Source of the DNA: Aphanomyces cochlioides
Taxonomy: Eukaryota > Oomycota > Saprolegniomycetes > Saprolegniales > Verrucalvaceae
Direction: 5' to 3'
Assembly (NCBI GenBank): GCA_019828595.1
Contig: JAHQRK010000009.1
Coordinates: forward strand, 1,984,001 to 2,048,000
DNA: 64,000 bases
Part shown: positions 19,320-32,529 of the stretch, one piece after another
Numbering within the stretch: position 1 is the first letter of the stretch
Layout of the letters: the number at the start of each line of letters is the position of its first letter
Position numbers and translations under genes: made by a program
Notes under the pieces: model-generated
The model's database searches: none
What the model saw: the letters and a program-made list of their open reading frames with translations, nothing else
Told to the model about the DNA's origin: nothing

Positions 19320-21592
19320 CTCTGGCGTGGAAATGGCACAGGACAGTCGTTACTGGTGTAAACAACTTCCAATCGATTAAAAAAAACTTGTATTTTTATT
19401 CACATTAAAGCGCCAATTATATTGATTTTGGTAAATGAGAAGCGAATTCGATTCATTATATTACATGGCTATTTTAATCGATTACTCTATGGGCTGAATC
19501 CCGTCATCGAGAGTCATCAATCCCATCAACGTCGCCAAATCTGTCTGAACTGTGATTTTCATGGACAAATGCGTCTGCCTTTGGATGGCCGCTGCGTGCG
19601 ACCGTTGGGAATAAGAACAGTGGTGGCGATGCCACACTTGAAAATAGCATTGGGGCAGTCAACCGCTTGGAAAGGAGCTTTCTAGAAAACCTCCCATCAT
19701 CACAGAGGGCGCCCTCGAGATGCTGACGGGATATTAAACGAAGAAGCGCGGCTGGTCGGCGTTTCAAAGAAGGTGGATGACGATGAATGGTCGCAAGGCG
19801 TTGCAAGGCCGTAGCGCTCATTTGCGAACGATTAAATGCGGGGACTTTAAAGAGATGATGGCGATGATGACAGGACTCGAACTTCCATGTGAAACCACGC
19901 CAGATTCAACGAAAATGCGCTAGGAAATGTTGGTACGATACGTCAGAATTGACGGCAAGTGGGCGCGGACGAGTCCCATTCTCCCACTGCGTGCTCGATT
20001 CCGTCTGATATTGGATTGAAGAAGGACCAAGAGAGCAAGGCTGGGTCAACGCCAGCAACGTCAGCTTTACTCGACAACATGTCGGCCAACCTCGAGGCCA
20101 AATTTCCAGTCGATTGCAGTTACAAGATGGAGGAGTATATTTGCAATGAGGCCGATTGAGTTGAAGAGAAAGGCAAGGAGATTGTCATGACTGTGAAGAA
20201 AAGGTCCTGCAAGCGTAGGACGCAATCGGAACAACTCCAGCCACGCCGAGAGGGAGTGAACTGACGTTGATCTGCACCGTGAGATTCGTGAGCATCTGTC
20301 AGGCCACTCTTGAGTCTTTCCAGAGTGAGATGCCATTGGAAGAGAAGTTCACAGAGCTGGATTCAACAACCACTTGTGATCTCATCCAAATGACACGGAA
20401 CAATAGAATATCCTCTGCAATGGAACACACGACGTCGTGCTGAGCACAGAGAAGCTCAAGAGCGCAATGCTGACCATGACCGTAGCGCTCGGGAATGTCA
20501 ATTTTTACCACAAAATGTGAGATTCTTGTTTTTTCAAAAATATATTATTGTATATTGTCGATTTGGTACAAATTTCCACTTCCTACGCAATCGAATCACG
20601 CCAGTCGAATCGCGCCGCCAATCGATCACGCATCTGATTGGATAAAAATATAATATTAATTGATTTGATTGGTCAATTATAAACAACAATGTCGAGACAT
20701 GAACAATCATCGATCATGCTCCTTTGTCCACGCTCGTCCGTTCATGCAGACAAACGGGATGATTCAAATTACTCTTAAGGAAGCCGCGAGGAGCGTGTGA
20801 CGCAAGATACGGCTGTTTTGACTGGGCAAAATGCTCACTAACTTCTCAGCATGTACGATTTCACAAATGCTGGATGAAATAGTGGGTTAAAAGCGACAAC
20901 GCATTGGATTTTGCTCGTCACAACGATGAATAATGCTTAAAATTGATGATAAGTAATAGTAGAGCTAGGACGGACCCGCTTTAAAGAAGCCTATCGCCAT
21001 ATTTTCCCTCTGGCGCGGTTGAAGGCGTCATTCTGCTGAAATTGAGAAATCACGCAAAAAATAGAAATTTACAGCAAATGCACAATATAATATCAAGATA
21101 TTTGTATGGAAGATTCAGTATTTGAATTTAATCTTGGTCTAATGCATAATGTGACGGTGTATTTCTTGTAATGTTATTTTGAGCGATCGAGGATGAAGAG
21201 GCATACAGAAGCAAGGGGAAACAACTCTCATTGTAATGTCAATGTCTTCTTGCTCTGCAGATATACACCTCTGATTGCCCCGTCAATGTGGAGACTGAAT
21301 TTTATGATCCAAGTCTTTGTGGAAAGCACGCTATACAAAGGACCATGAGGGGCTTCTGGGGGGGATGGCTTCAGTGAATGGCTTTGTTACATTGGCAAGG
21401 CCTGTAGACAAGAAGAATGGAATAGCAAACTCTCCTTTCATTGTGATCTCCTGGTTGGGAAAGGGGGTATTTTATAAATGCGAGGAACAATCCAAACAAT
21501 ATTCATCATTCAGAAACTAATGTGGGCTTGGTTGGAGACTAGCAGCCTCTGTCAAAGTTATGCTGGCTAAGTGGGAATCCCCCATAACGTTA
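19320..21592. other. Intergenic stretch; weak small frames only
   Basis: A 105-codon minus-strand frame from an ATG at 19821 (stop at 19504) and a 66-codon plus frame at 19959-20159 have some protein-like composition but no motif. 20500-21560 is AT-rich and looks non-coding. Confidence 0.35.
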
Positions 21593-22714
21593 TTATAGCA
21601 ATACATAGCGCTTGAAAGGCTGACTTGCACGAATGCGCATTGATGGCTCGGCGATCGGATATCCACAGCCTCGACTTGGGCGAAATATTGACGAGGTTGC
21701 TTTCATGAGGGTGTAACTCTCGTCGCATTCTTCCTTTTCGTTTGTGGCGCTTGTGCAGGTTTGGACACAATGTCTGCAAAGTCGCACGTGGAAGTCCACG
21801 CCTTGCTCAACACGCAGAGAGTAGACGGCGCTGCAGTCGATACAGGCTATGAAGCCGCATTTTCGACAGTGTTCTCGAGGAGCACGGCAGTGTCTTTGAC
21901 AACGACCACAATTCGTCTCCCCCAACGAAGGGAGCGAGCGGTCTGGGAGTGCTAGGTCCAGAGCACTCAATCTGGCTTCGTCGACTCGATGGGGAAGATT
22001 TTGAATGCTTTGGGCAAACTTTGTAGCAGCCAAGCGGCCAAGCCATGGGGGAAGTGCCCCCTTCAAGTCCAGTTGAGCAATCTGTGTGACTTGGACCCAG
22101 CCAGGCCGACCTGGGACTTCTAGGCAAACGACACCAGCGCGGACGATGTTTCCGCGGACGTATTCTGGAAAGTGAGGAGATTGAATCGACTGAAGGCTAT
22201 GCTGTGACTGAACCCATCCTTTTTGGCCGCGATATGAGCAACAGTGGTTGTGCTGTCGGTAAATTAGTTAAGAGTCAAGACTTAGCAGTGATACCTCAAG
22301 AACGACGAAATCTCGAGGCTGGAGGATCGGAGCCACATGCCACACTGTCCATCGAATGGCTGTCAATTGCCTCTTTCTTGACGCTCCCAAGGTTTGCACA
22401 TTATGCGCTTCGATGACAGTTCCAGGGTACAAGCGTTCACTGTAATCTTGGAACGATGCTTGGTCTGTGGGGAGATAGAGCTTGGCGATTTCTGACAGTG
22501 TTGCCTGGACGACAATTCTAGCGCAGACGGCTCCATCGCTCGTACACGTCTCGACTGTCGTGTTGTTGGTTTGAGACGAGAGTTGGGCAATGTACTTGTG
22601 GTCTAGCTGGGAAAACTTGACGAGTTCCTTTGATGCCTTGACGGCCTGATTTTCAAAGACCGCTTGTTGGTCGGGCGTGAGCGAGACGCTGAGAGACGAC
22701 GCTGGTGGTGGCAT
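21593..22714 (-). CDS. START-like and FYVE zinc-finger protein (359 aa, one intron)
   Basis: Exon 1 is 22714-22295 (140 codons). A 42-bp intron (22294-22253) begins GTATCA and ends ACAG, phase 0. Exon 2 is 22252-21593. The N-terminal ~230 residues look like the START-related lipid-binding domain common in oomycete START-FYVE proteins (YIAQLSSQTNNTTVET, CARIVVQATL, WTVWHVAPILQPRDFVVLE, VPGRPGWVQVTQIAQLDLKG). The C-terminal FYVE finger (about 253-305) has four Cys pairs (CGRC, CRKC, CIDC, CRHC) and a degenerate basic patch REHCRKCG in place of R-R/K-H-H-C-R. FYVE fingers bind phosphatidylinositol 3-phosphate on endosomes. A role in membrane lipid transfer or sorting is inferred. An initiator-like CTCATTGGTCATTG lies at about 22740-22754. 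Confidence 0.85.
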
Positions 22715-22755
22715 GGATTAATGGACTGAAGACTCTTCAATGACCAATGAGACAC

Positions 22756-25000
22756 CCGCGTGACACTTCACTCGTCGATCAAATCGACATCTCTTCGCAG
22801 TAAAATGTCACACTCTGGGTCGAAAAGTGGCTGGTTTCAGAAAAGTTTGAATGGACGGAGTATTCTTGACAAACGCCGTCAGGAAAAAACAAGATGGGTG
22901 TTTCCTTGGCGTCAAGATGGCGGTAAGCAGCTAAAGGACTTGGCTACAGTTTTGAAGGAAGGAGGATTGCAATGATGTGGGAAGAGCGCCATCGAGTTGG
23001 TGATACTCGCTTGGAGGGTGACATTTCAAAAGTGTGAAAGTGGTGTCAATAACATCGACCACATGGAATTTTGTCAAATCTGACAGAGCGAGCGTAAGTC
23101 GACGGAATGTTAACGATCTCGTGCCTTGGGCGAGTGACTCTTTGGACAAAAAAAGTGTGGATTGCGTTCCAAGGGCTCTGATCGGACAAACGTCACACTG
23201 CCGAGCGAAAACGCGAGACAGCGCCACGATCAGTCGCGCTTCAGTTGTCTCCACTCGTGCAAATTTTATCATGAGAGAAACCTGCTTTTGAATCCAGGTG
23301 CAGAAATACTTTGCGAAATGAAACAGGCAAAGGACACGACTACAGGAGGATACGTGCACCATCTCTGATGACGATTGTCCAGCCTAGCGAATTGCATAAC
23401 CAGGCGCCTTGGTTGTTGTCCCGTCCAAAGCTTCTAGGAAACGTTGAGGCTGTTTATGGCGACATGTCTCGCGTCTTTTGTGTGTTATTGCCAAGCCGAA
23501 CTGATCAAGCGTGCGTCACCGACATCTTGCGAAGTGTCGACTACTGTACCATGTCGAGGAGGTCGTCTCTTGAATATGGGGACATCTAAAATACAAAGAT
23601 TGAACAGTTCGAAATGGAATGGATGATAATCTTCACGACACATGCATACAAAGTTTATCTTTCTTGGTGACAATTCCTCGTCACGGTATGACAAGTCAAA
23701 CATCACGCGATCAATGAATATTGTAACCAAGGGATTTTGAGGTAGGGCTGGACATTATCATTGAATAAAATTATTGTAAAAATATACGATATGATTGGCT
23801 ATGTTATATTGGACTTGGTGCTTAAATCAGTTAACCAATCAGAATCCGTTATGCATTATTTTAACCAATAAAAATGGATCATTGTCTGTCAGGTGAGCAT
23901 CACTCTGCGAGCCCAGCCTTCTCGTCGTCTGTGCAAACGCAGAGCTTGACCTCTCCGATGTCAAGAGGCAATGATCAATAGACGCAGTTTACAGTGATTG
24001 TTATTATAACGATTAGAGTCCTCATAAAGATATGACGAAATATCGGAATTGTCGGAAAAATAGTCGACCCTTTTCCGATAATATTTTTGTGATGGGTATA
24101 CAAATCTCAAGTCATAGATATTACACATGAAATTGTCGGAAAGATAATCGGTGCTATTTGATTGGTAGTTAATATAAATTCTACAGGCAGTCGTTGCCAT
24201 CAAAAAGGGATTTCAAATTTCAAGGTGAAAATTAAAAGCCCCATGCAGCTATTACGATGACTCTAAATGTCTCGTAGTTGATTGTTATCAACATGAATAT
24301 TGATCTAATTTAAATGAATTGAAATAAGCTTTCAAGTGCCGGTACTTGTGTAGGTTGAATTGCTGTCCAAATATCTTCGGAACTATTGAATCACAAATAA
24401 ACGAGTGGGGTTTATCTGAATACATTGTATGTAGGATTGGCATGCATTAGTACCTCTACATTCCTTTAAAATGTTCGTTATCCTCTCAGACAAGGAGTCA
24501 TTTTACCATTTTAGAATCTCAACCTTGTTGATCAAACTGCATTACGTTTGCAGACAAACTCAATTACTTTAGCTTGCAACTGAATAATAATATTTTATCT
24601 TTAATCGAGCGCAATATCTCAAAGCTCCCTATTGCGCTAGAATTGAAGGACAACATGCTATTCAACACATACACTTAAAGTCTCTCTCTAATTCAATATC
24701 GCTTCAATTTACTACTCTGATGGGATGTAAAACACGTCAAAATACTCACTATTTGAAAATAGTGGCTGTGATGCATGTCGCTGCCTGATATTTAGCTCGC
24801 ATGAACTCCATGAATAAGTTAAACCTCAGAAATGTCCAAGGCGATTATGACATTCAAATTTCTTTATCATATTAACCAATCACATCACCAACGTATCAAT
24901 TCCGAAACCTCGTCGGACAAATTCCCAGTACAATACAAATGATTTGGCAACAGTTTGACCCAACATTTGACCAACTCAGAACTCTCTGTTACTACAATAG
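22756..25000. other. Intergenic; one unassigned frame, mostly non-coding
   Basis: A 143-codon minus frame (23362-22931) is open but has no recognised motif. TAGGGCTGGACATTATC at about 23746 resembles a hAT terminal repeat, but no partner was found. 23760-24990 is AT-rich. Confidence 0.35.
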
Positions 25001-25002
25001 TA

Positions 25003-26461
25003 CAGTCTGTCCGGCAACTATAGACGCACGAACATTTTAGAATGTTTACACAGCGATTCAACATGAGCACTCCCAGTGCAAGATAGACAACTCGAGTGGA
25101 ATCTAGTGCTCATATGCTGCCCTATTTGTGTACATGAAAAGATAAAACATTAGAAAATACTAATTCCAGAAAGAATAGACGCATTGGAATAAACCGAGTA
25201 GCATGTTGCTGACATCTATTCACACCCTCACTCTAGTTTGATAGACTTAACTGTCAATTCCTGGGCCTCCTCGAATGACTACCTGGGCCATTCGCGTTCG
25301 CATATCATCGATGAGTGTCTCTAAGTGAGAGACGCTCACTTGCTCCCACGATTCCAGGATTTGGGCTTCCAATTCTTCTTTCGAAGAAAATTGGCGGCCT
25401 TTTCGGTAAACTGAGCGTGCCAAGACCCCCTAAACGTTCTCAATAAGGTCCAGATCGGTGCTCTTGGAGGGCCAAAGCAAGGTCATGATGTTGGCTCCTT
25501 CCAAAAAGCTAGCAGTGGGCTCTTGACGAGTGAATACTTGTATTGTCGTGTTGGAAAATTGGCTCGGGCATGGTATGGTTTTCTTGGAGCTCGGCCAAAC
25601 AGGCAGCAGATATTTTGACAGGGTTCCACAATAGTTGTTGGAATCTTGTTTCCCTCGGAGAACGGCTAGACTAGAATTCCCCTTGGCACACACAGCCCAG
25701 ACCATAACCGATCCGCCACCGACGACACCCTTGGAGAACGTTTCAGGCTCACGACGTAAGTCCTGCCAGTAGTATTGACAGCCATCAGGGCCGTCTAAAT
25801 TGAACTTCTTTTCGTCCGAAAAGAAGACACGCTGCCCGAAGCCTGGTTTAATAATGTATTACTTGGCGAAACGCATACAAGCAATCTTATGATGCTTCTT
25901 GAGATGTGGGCGGGGTTTTCGCTTGATGTATTTCGCGAATTTCGATGCACGCAGTACACTTTAAACACATGATTTATTAACTATAAAAACAAGATCCTTT
26001 GAGATCTCTCTACATGAGCGTCGCTTCACACAAGCTAGTCTAAAGATTCGCCTGACATGGCATTTCTTCATAACCAAATTTCTACCCACCTTTTTTTCGT
26101 TCTGACCTCCTTGGCATTTTCGTCCTCGTGGCATCGTGCAAATGCAAAAATGACTTGTCGAATGACTTAGAAGCCACACAACACGTATAGATATTGGATG
26201 AATTTCAGTCTAGTGCCGTTAGTTTAATCCAATCATTTCTTGGTAGACTTAGTGTGCGTCTATAAATTGTGGACTTTCATGCCATGTGAACTTCAGCAGT
26301 ACTAGACATTATCACCAAATTATCAACGAACTTCATTGATTAGCATTGTGTAATGGTCGAAAATCAGCTTTTTAATGTTGTAGTGAATTCTTAAATTTAT
26401 AGTCTAAGGTCAAGTACATGCTAGCTCAACTCGTCTGCGTCTATAATTTCCGGACAGACTG
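25003..26461 (-). mobile_element. Tc1/mariner-type transposon, degenerate
   Basis: The terminal inverted repeats start CAGTCTGTCCGG at 25003 and, inverted, end at 26461. They share TATAGACGCA further in. TA target duplications lie at 25001-25002 and 26462-26463. Length is 1459 bp. The next transposon begins 22 bases to the right. Confidence 0.85.
25247..26134 (-). pseudogene. Tc1-type (DDE_3) transposase, broken
   Basis: Starts MPRGRKCQGG with a basic N-terminal DNA-binding part. The first catalytic Asp is in [15 protein letters not shown], the second in [11 protein letters not shown] and the Glu in DLIENV. The frame shifts at least once between the first and second catalytic regions, a tryptophan codon after IENV is a stop, and the frame ends RGGPGIDS. 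It belongs to the same subfamily as the relic at 57765-58632 (shared FNLDGPDG...YYW.DLR). Non-functional. Confidence 0.75.
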
Positions 26462-26483
26462 TACTTTGAAAAATAAACCAATA

Positions 26484-28324
26484 CTACTCTGTTCCGAAAT
26501 AATTGCTACGGTTGTGTTGGATTGGTGGGATTTTTCTAAAAGTACTCGTATTGAGCAAATTATTGGTCGCTGAGATAGCGCGATCTTTCGTCATTGATTG
26601 GCTGTATTTTGATCGCGCCAATTCGATCTGTGCCAAGAGATTTTTGGCTCCAAAGTCAGAGTTCTGAAACACGCACAGTCTTTTCCTTTCGCCAAAGGAT
26701 CATAAACCATTTTCGCAACTCCCAAGCCCACTCTGCTTTTTCGTCGGCAACTTGCGCATGTTCTCAACTATTTTGGAGGCTTCAAACCCTACAGCGGAGC
26801 AGGCACCCTTGAAGAAGAACCTTTCGCTTAGTGAGAGAAAAAGAGCCTTTGAAATGCTTCTGAGTGCCCTACAGGGGGGACGACTCCCATACGGAGCAGT
26901 CTCTAAGGTTGCTCGCTTGTTTAACTGTCACAACACGACAATTTCTCGCTTGTGGTTGCGTGCACAGAGGTCACTGCTTCGCGGCGACACCGAGACCGAC
27001 ATAGCTGCAAGAAAACGAGGTAAAACCTCTTGAATTCTATATTCAGCAAATATATATTGATTCATACAGATATCATTTCTCAGAGGCATTCTATCTTAGG
27101 AAATTCTGGTCGACCTCGAAAACGCTCTCCAGAGGCCATTGAAGCTTTGATCAAGCAAGTAGAACATCAAGATCGCCAAAACTTGCGCTCACTTTCTGCC
27201 TTGTGCGAAGTGCCGACGATAACAATTGTGCGGCATATGAAGGAAACGAAGAAGTTGAAGGCGCGGTCGAACTACGTCAAACCAGCGCTGACGAACGCGA
27301 ACAAGATCTAACGCTTGCGATTTGTCGTGGACTTTCTTCGTCCTGGGCCAAGCGAAATCCACTTTTTTGCGAACATGTACGATCGAGTACATGTCGATGA
27401 AAAGTGGTTTTAGTTGGCCAAGGTGAAGAACACGTACTACATGTACGATGATGAAGAAATTGCTTTGCGTACGGCAAAGTCGAAGTCCTTCATCACCAAG
27501 GTGATGTTCCTTGCCGCCGTGGCGCGTCCCCGCTATGATGCGCATGCCAAGCGCTTTTTTGACGGGAAGCTCGGTATTTGGCCGTTCGTCCAGCAAGTTG
27601 CTGCTGCAAGAAGCAGCAAAATCGTCCAAGAGGGACAATTGTTACCAGCCCTCAAAATGTTGATTCCGCGGTGTATTTGCATTGCGTTTTGAAGAAAGTT
27701 GTGCCTGCTATAGTCACCAAATTTCCTCGGTCCTGCTTACGTGGCGGTGTGGTTATTCAGCAAGACAATGCTGGACCGCACAGGAGTTTGTCAACTGCAT
27801 TTTTGCACTCAAATGGTGTGCACTCTGTAACCGTGGAAAATCAGTCCCCCAATAGTCCAGATTTGAATGTTCTGGATTTAGGATTCTTTAATGCTATTCA
27901 AAGTCTGCAGCATCAAAAGAGAATTTGTTCAGTTGACGAACTCATTGGTGCTGTGAAAAGATCTTTTGTTGAGTTGCCTCCAAATACTCTGGCGAAAACG
28001 TTTGTCACCTTACAGAGAGTCATGGAATGCACCATTGAAGTATGTGGCGATAATAACTTCAAGATTCCTCACATGAAGAAGGATGCTACGATTCAAGATC
28101 TGTCGACGTTTCGTGTTGAATGTTCTTCAGCACTCTACACCAGTGCCGTGAATCACTTAAATTGCCATGAATAAATACAGTTAACAAAAACGACACTTTC
28201 AATTATATTTTGTAGACACTATATTATATTGTGAGGGTCAATACAAAAAGCAAGTTATTTCTGGAGACGTAAGTACACTTTATTGAAGTATAAACACTGT
28301 AGCAATTTTTATGGAACAGAGTAG
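26484..28324 (+). mobile_element. Plant-type mariner (MLE) transposon
   Basis: Inverted ends CTACTCTGTTCC at 26484 and, inverted, at 28324, with ATTGCTAC shared further in. TA target duplications lie at 26482-26483 and 28325-28326. It is 1841 bp long with a transposase relic on the plus strand. Confidence 0.85.
26752..28174 (+). pseudogene. Plant-mariner-like transposase, broken
   Basis: An N-terminal helix-turn-helix (26820-27000; VARLFNCHNTTISRLWLRA) is followed by GRPRKRSPEAIEALI, and then by a DDE core in pieces. The first Asp is in RVHVDEKWF (about 27390) and is followed directly by an in-frame TAG. The second is in VIQQDNAGPH (about 27755) and the third in SPDLNVLDLGFFNAIQSLQ (about 27853). 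The wording NVLDLGFFNAIQSLQ is diagnostic of plant-type MLE rather than animal mariner. At least two frame breaks lie between 27000 and 27580. Non-functional. Confidence 0.8.
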
Positions 28325-29312
28325 TATACATTACTTTTGTACGCGTCACCTTGAGCGTGTTTGAATATTGTAAATAGTCTCTATCGCCGGAGGTTGACAA
28401 AAGCCGTTCACGACTTCGACCAAAAATAGTCTTAATATTTGTATAATATTTTGAAGGTCAGTCGCTATTGATAGAAATTCATAAATTGAAATTGTTACAG
28501 TAGTTACAGTTCCTTTCACGCTGGGAGATGGATTGATGCCATGGATTAATCAGCGTGACCCCTCGAGCACTAGTTCATGTTTGGCGACACATATTCATTG
28601 AAGAGACGGGATAAATCTGGTACATTCTAGCATGAGCGGGTCGAACTTGAAGTTCTGGTTGGAAGTAAGTGCATGTCCAAGGCGGCCACACTAAAACGCT
28701 AACCGAATTCTTGCGTGGCAAATGTCATGCCCATCGGTACCACTCTAGTAATTGCGTGTAGTTAAGGAAATTTTAGCGTGCAAACCAGAATTTCCACTAA
28801 ATAGCGTGGCTGGTGGATGCCATACAGGCTGGAGAGCAAATTTTGGTCAAAACAAGAGCTTAATATGCTGGATGAGAGGTGCCCTTCGGCCCCGTCGCCT
28901 ACAGATGTTTGCGAGGACAACAGTGTCGCAGCTGTTCATGATCCGTGGTGGGAGATCGAATTTGGTCGTGGTTTTGGTCGTGTTTTTGGTTATGTTGTAG
29001 CTCCTTCTTCGCGATGCGTTCATCGAGGCCCGGAGTAACCACCCGCTATACAGAAATAGAAGTCGTAACTGCGGCTAAATATCTTCGAGGTATACATTTC
29101 GCGTAACGTACGCTCAGTCCAGCCACCGCGACCTCCGACACAAAGGTAGACATTTTATTTATCTCTCAGTCTAAATCGACTCGTAGATTATACATATTTT
29201 GATTGCTATTTTGACATTACTTGCAAGAAGACTGTTGAGGTATTCTTGTTGTGCTGATAAACTCCAAAAAATGATTTAGGACAAACGAATTAGGGATGTC
29301 TTGAGGTTGCGA
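28325..29312. other. Gap between mariner and KDZ transposase; nothing recognised
   Basis: Short frames at 28752-29038 carry no family motif. Confidence 0.35.
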
Positions 29313-32300
29313 CTAAGTTGAATTGGGCAAAGGGGCAAAGATCCTATTTACAAAGAGTGCAAACGTTGCCACTGTTGCATGGCTGGGCGTTTGACACAAT
29401 GGATTCCGTTGTAGTTGATGTATAAGCGAATTAACAGAGGGCCAAGTGTTTCGTTTTGCACCTTCCACTTTCATTTCTTTTTGTATTTTCGCTAATCTGC
29501 GAGAATTTACGGCTTTGATGAAGTGCTTTGTGTAAGAGATTATCAACTCCCATGAAGCCTGCTTGCTTGGTGACGGCTTTAAATGTGGAGTAAAAGATTT
29601 CGCACGAGACTGAACTGATGTCTTTTAGAAATGGGAAATTGTCTATTTTGTATCCACTAGAACAATTAACGTGGTTCGTGTAGTGAAGTCGATCTATAAC
29701 AAACCAAACATTGTGGAAAAGCAATGGCTCACGACGCATGAAATATGTGTGCAGATTACACGCGTTGTCCATGATAACGATTCGCTTCCCACTACTTCAT
29801 GGCCATCGCTGAAATAATGTAGTAAATGGATGAATAGGAGATTCGTGATTGTGAAGAAGTGAAAACCCCATACAGAGCCCATGCGGGCAGCAAAAATGAA
29901 ATATACCAGTGAGTTTATACCTCGCTGAAGTGGCGTTCTTCGTGCAGACCTTGTCGTCAGGAGTGTGCTTATCATTATAAATGGCTAGGGGTCTCGTGAT
30001 CGAAGCATTTGGATACCATTCATGCATGTCGTCGTCGGTCAATGTAGTTGAGAAATTTGCATCATCGATATCGTGCAACTCACAAGGAGGCAGCCAATTG
30101 AGATAATCCAAAAATGTGATGCTAAGTGTAGTAGAACAATTTGCAAAGATGCCCATAACGAATGCCAAGGTTGTACATCCATGAGGTTAATTCTTAATGC
30201 ATGAGCTAGAGAAGGTATGTTTAGCTCAAGTTGTGACAGAACATGATGCTTATCTACAAGTAAGGCGTGTACCCTTGATTGAACCTTTGCAAGAGAAATA
30301 GTTTGGGACGCATGACGTCAGGATTTCGCACAGAACCATTTTGAATAGGCGACTGCCTTGCGAGATCAGATAGAAATTCCCTCCAAGGAGGAGGACATAA
30401 ACCATTTTCGCAGGCATTGGTGTCTGTCAAAGCACTAATGAATTGCACTAAACATGGGCAATGCAAACTTAACAACTGCGTGAGAGCAGTGTGGTCCCTG
30501 TCCGTCCTTTTTGTAGGTGGATTAGTGTGTGAAGAGGACATAGAATTGCAAAAATGTAATAACGCCTTTCGTGATGCTTTGTCACGAATGAATACACGGT
30601 GTTGCACTGGGACTCTAGTGCATATGCGTTGCGAACGAGCCACTTCTTTTCTAGAACACAACAAACTAAGTTGCATGTACTATCCGAGAGGTGGCGTATT
30701 CGCGACGACATGCCATTTTGGCATTTCCATCTCCTATGACAATTGGAGAAGTTTCCAGGAACCTACAGTGGGGGCACACAAAGCAAGTTGATATGTCGTC
30801 GTCGAGCCTAAACAGAACTTGTAAGCCAACATCCAGTGGAATGAGTTACTACATTCGGAGAATAAACCAACAGGCCTTAACAAACGTTGCACGGCTACAA
30901 AAATAGGAGGATTGACTTAGGTATTGAGTTTCTATTAACCGATGGGTCCCAGATAAAGTTGCAGCCGCTAACAAAATGTTGTATCTTATCAAGTTGACTA
31001 AATCCAAATCGAAAAACGTGTCGCGACTGACTCGTAGAAAGCCATGAAACATTCCATCAAAATACAAAACAATAGAGCAAGACGCATTAGAGCATCTGTA
31101 GATGGGGGCAGCAATGTTGAAAGACTTAAACATGCCATAAACAGTAGCAGAAGAGGACAATGACCAGGAGTTTGTGTTAAATTGAGAGCCACAACTGCAG
31201 ATTTCACTGTATAGCTGCGTCGGCTCAAAATTATTTATTTCATAACTATCAAGAAAGGCAAATTCACGGCGATTTCGGAAAGGGGATATTGAGAGGAATC
31301 CAAGTGTTAGTTTCCATTACAGGTCGCTCCTCTTGGAGCCAAGTCCATTCGTCGTCAAAACATGTTCTGAGTCGTCTTGCAAATCTAACCACGATAATTT
31401 ATGAGAGCATAAACTTGTATTTGGACATTTCAAGCACAACCAACTATTGACACCACGCTGCTCGAGGAGTGCGCCATCGAACTAATTCGATTCAGAGGCA
31501 ACGGACACATAGACACGACTTGTCCCGTCTGGAAAACTTACATAGAAAGGTAATGCAGGAGGAATATCGAACACCGTAGATGAATCATGGCCTCTAGGTG
31601 GAGGCGGCATATTTATCAAGAGGATTTTCAATGCATCCACATCATAGCAAGACTCGACCTCGCTCTGAGCATCGTGGTCATGGGTCGTGCGAAGTCTCCC
31701 CAGTGTAGGATTCTTCATTAACTCCATGGCTAATATTTATTTCGGCTGGTCGAACATTCCGAACAATGAAAGAGTCGGTACATTTTGTCTGCAAATTCGA
31801 TATCAATTGCGTGAATATGGGGGCTTGAGTTGTTAACTGTGATTCGTTGCATTCTATCGTTGACTGGCGGTAGACAAAACAATTTGAGCATCACACAGCT
31901 GAATCAAGTTCGCATATGGACTAGCAAATGATAAACTTAACGTATTACCGGAATCGTTGGGCGATGAGATAGGGTTGCCAGAAAATTTCCACTAGGGCCA
32001 TCAACATTGATTCCATCATTAACACCAATACATTCTCCTCCACCGTAGTCAATACCATGATCGTCATGACCCAGATCTAGTTGGATCCAAGAACCATCTT
32101 GGCTATAAGGACAAGAAGAAGACAAATGAGATGAATGCATTTGATCATTTGAATCAGTTGTGAACAGTTGATCGCTGAGCTGATCGAGCCCTTCAGAATT
32201 AACTATATTTTCTCCATGGCCATCTTCTCCAATCAAGTTGTTTTGAAGTTCGGGGGCATTGCTAGATAATGAGAACAAAGAATCAACAATGTAAGAGCCT

Positions 32301-32506
32301 CTTGCAATGGTTTCAAGTCTTCTATGAGACGCAGTGCGATGAGCTTTACAATCGCATGGGCAATCAGCGCACAAGTTTCTGTTGCAGCGGGCAAGTTTCC
32401 TAACGTTCAAACAAGCCGAGCAAAGCAAAACGCGCCGGGGCATCCAACCAACAAATGTTATGCAACCGTGAGATTGAGAACACCCAAAAGAGCGAAACCG
32501 CTGCAT
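29313..32506 (-). pseudogene. KDZ (Kyakuja-Dileera-Zisupton)-like transposase, multi-exon, with breaks
   Basis: Segments read leftward. A Cys-rich N-terminus is at 32506-31937 (CSACLNVRKLARC, CADCPCDCKAH). A middle part at 31160-30849 has SIVLYFDGMFHGFLRVSRDTF and other parts. Between 30168 and 29313 lies the best preserved region: KLTGIFHFCCPHGLCMGF, then after an in-frame TGA IVIMDNACNLHTYFMRREP, FVIDRLHYTNHVNCSSGY. The DNAC...Y..RRE and DR.H..NH..CS.GY motifs are typical of KDZ transposases found in fungi and oomycetes. An intron starting GTAATA follows the N-terminal segment. Exon joins in the middle are uncertain. KDZ enzymes move large DNA elements; this copy is likely inactive. Confidence 0.65.
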
Positions 32507-32529
32507 TCTCCTGACAAAAACTAACAGTA

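Noticed and set aside
18496..19380. 294-codon plus-strand frame
   Set aside because: It is antisense to the 222-aa HSF gene, whose domain and promoter are clear. A long open shadow results from its codon bias.
19504..19821. 105-codon minus frame as a gene
   Set aside because: Composition is suggestive, but there is no domain, signal or promoter support.
22931..23362. 143-codon minus frame as a gene
   Set aside because: No motif, no initiator noticed, and overlapping frames of similar quality on the other strand. Kept only as a note in the gap entry.
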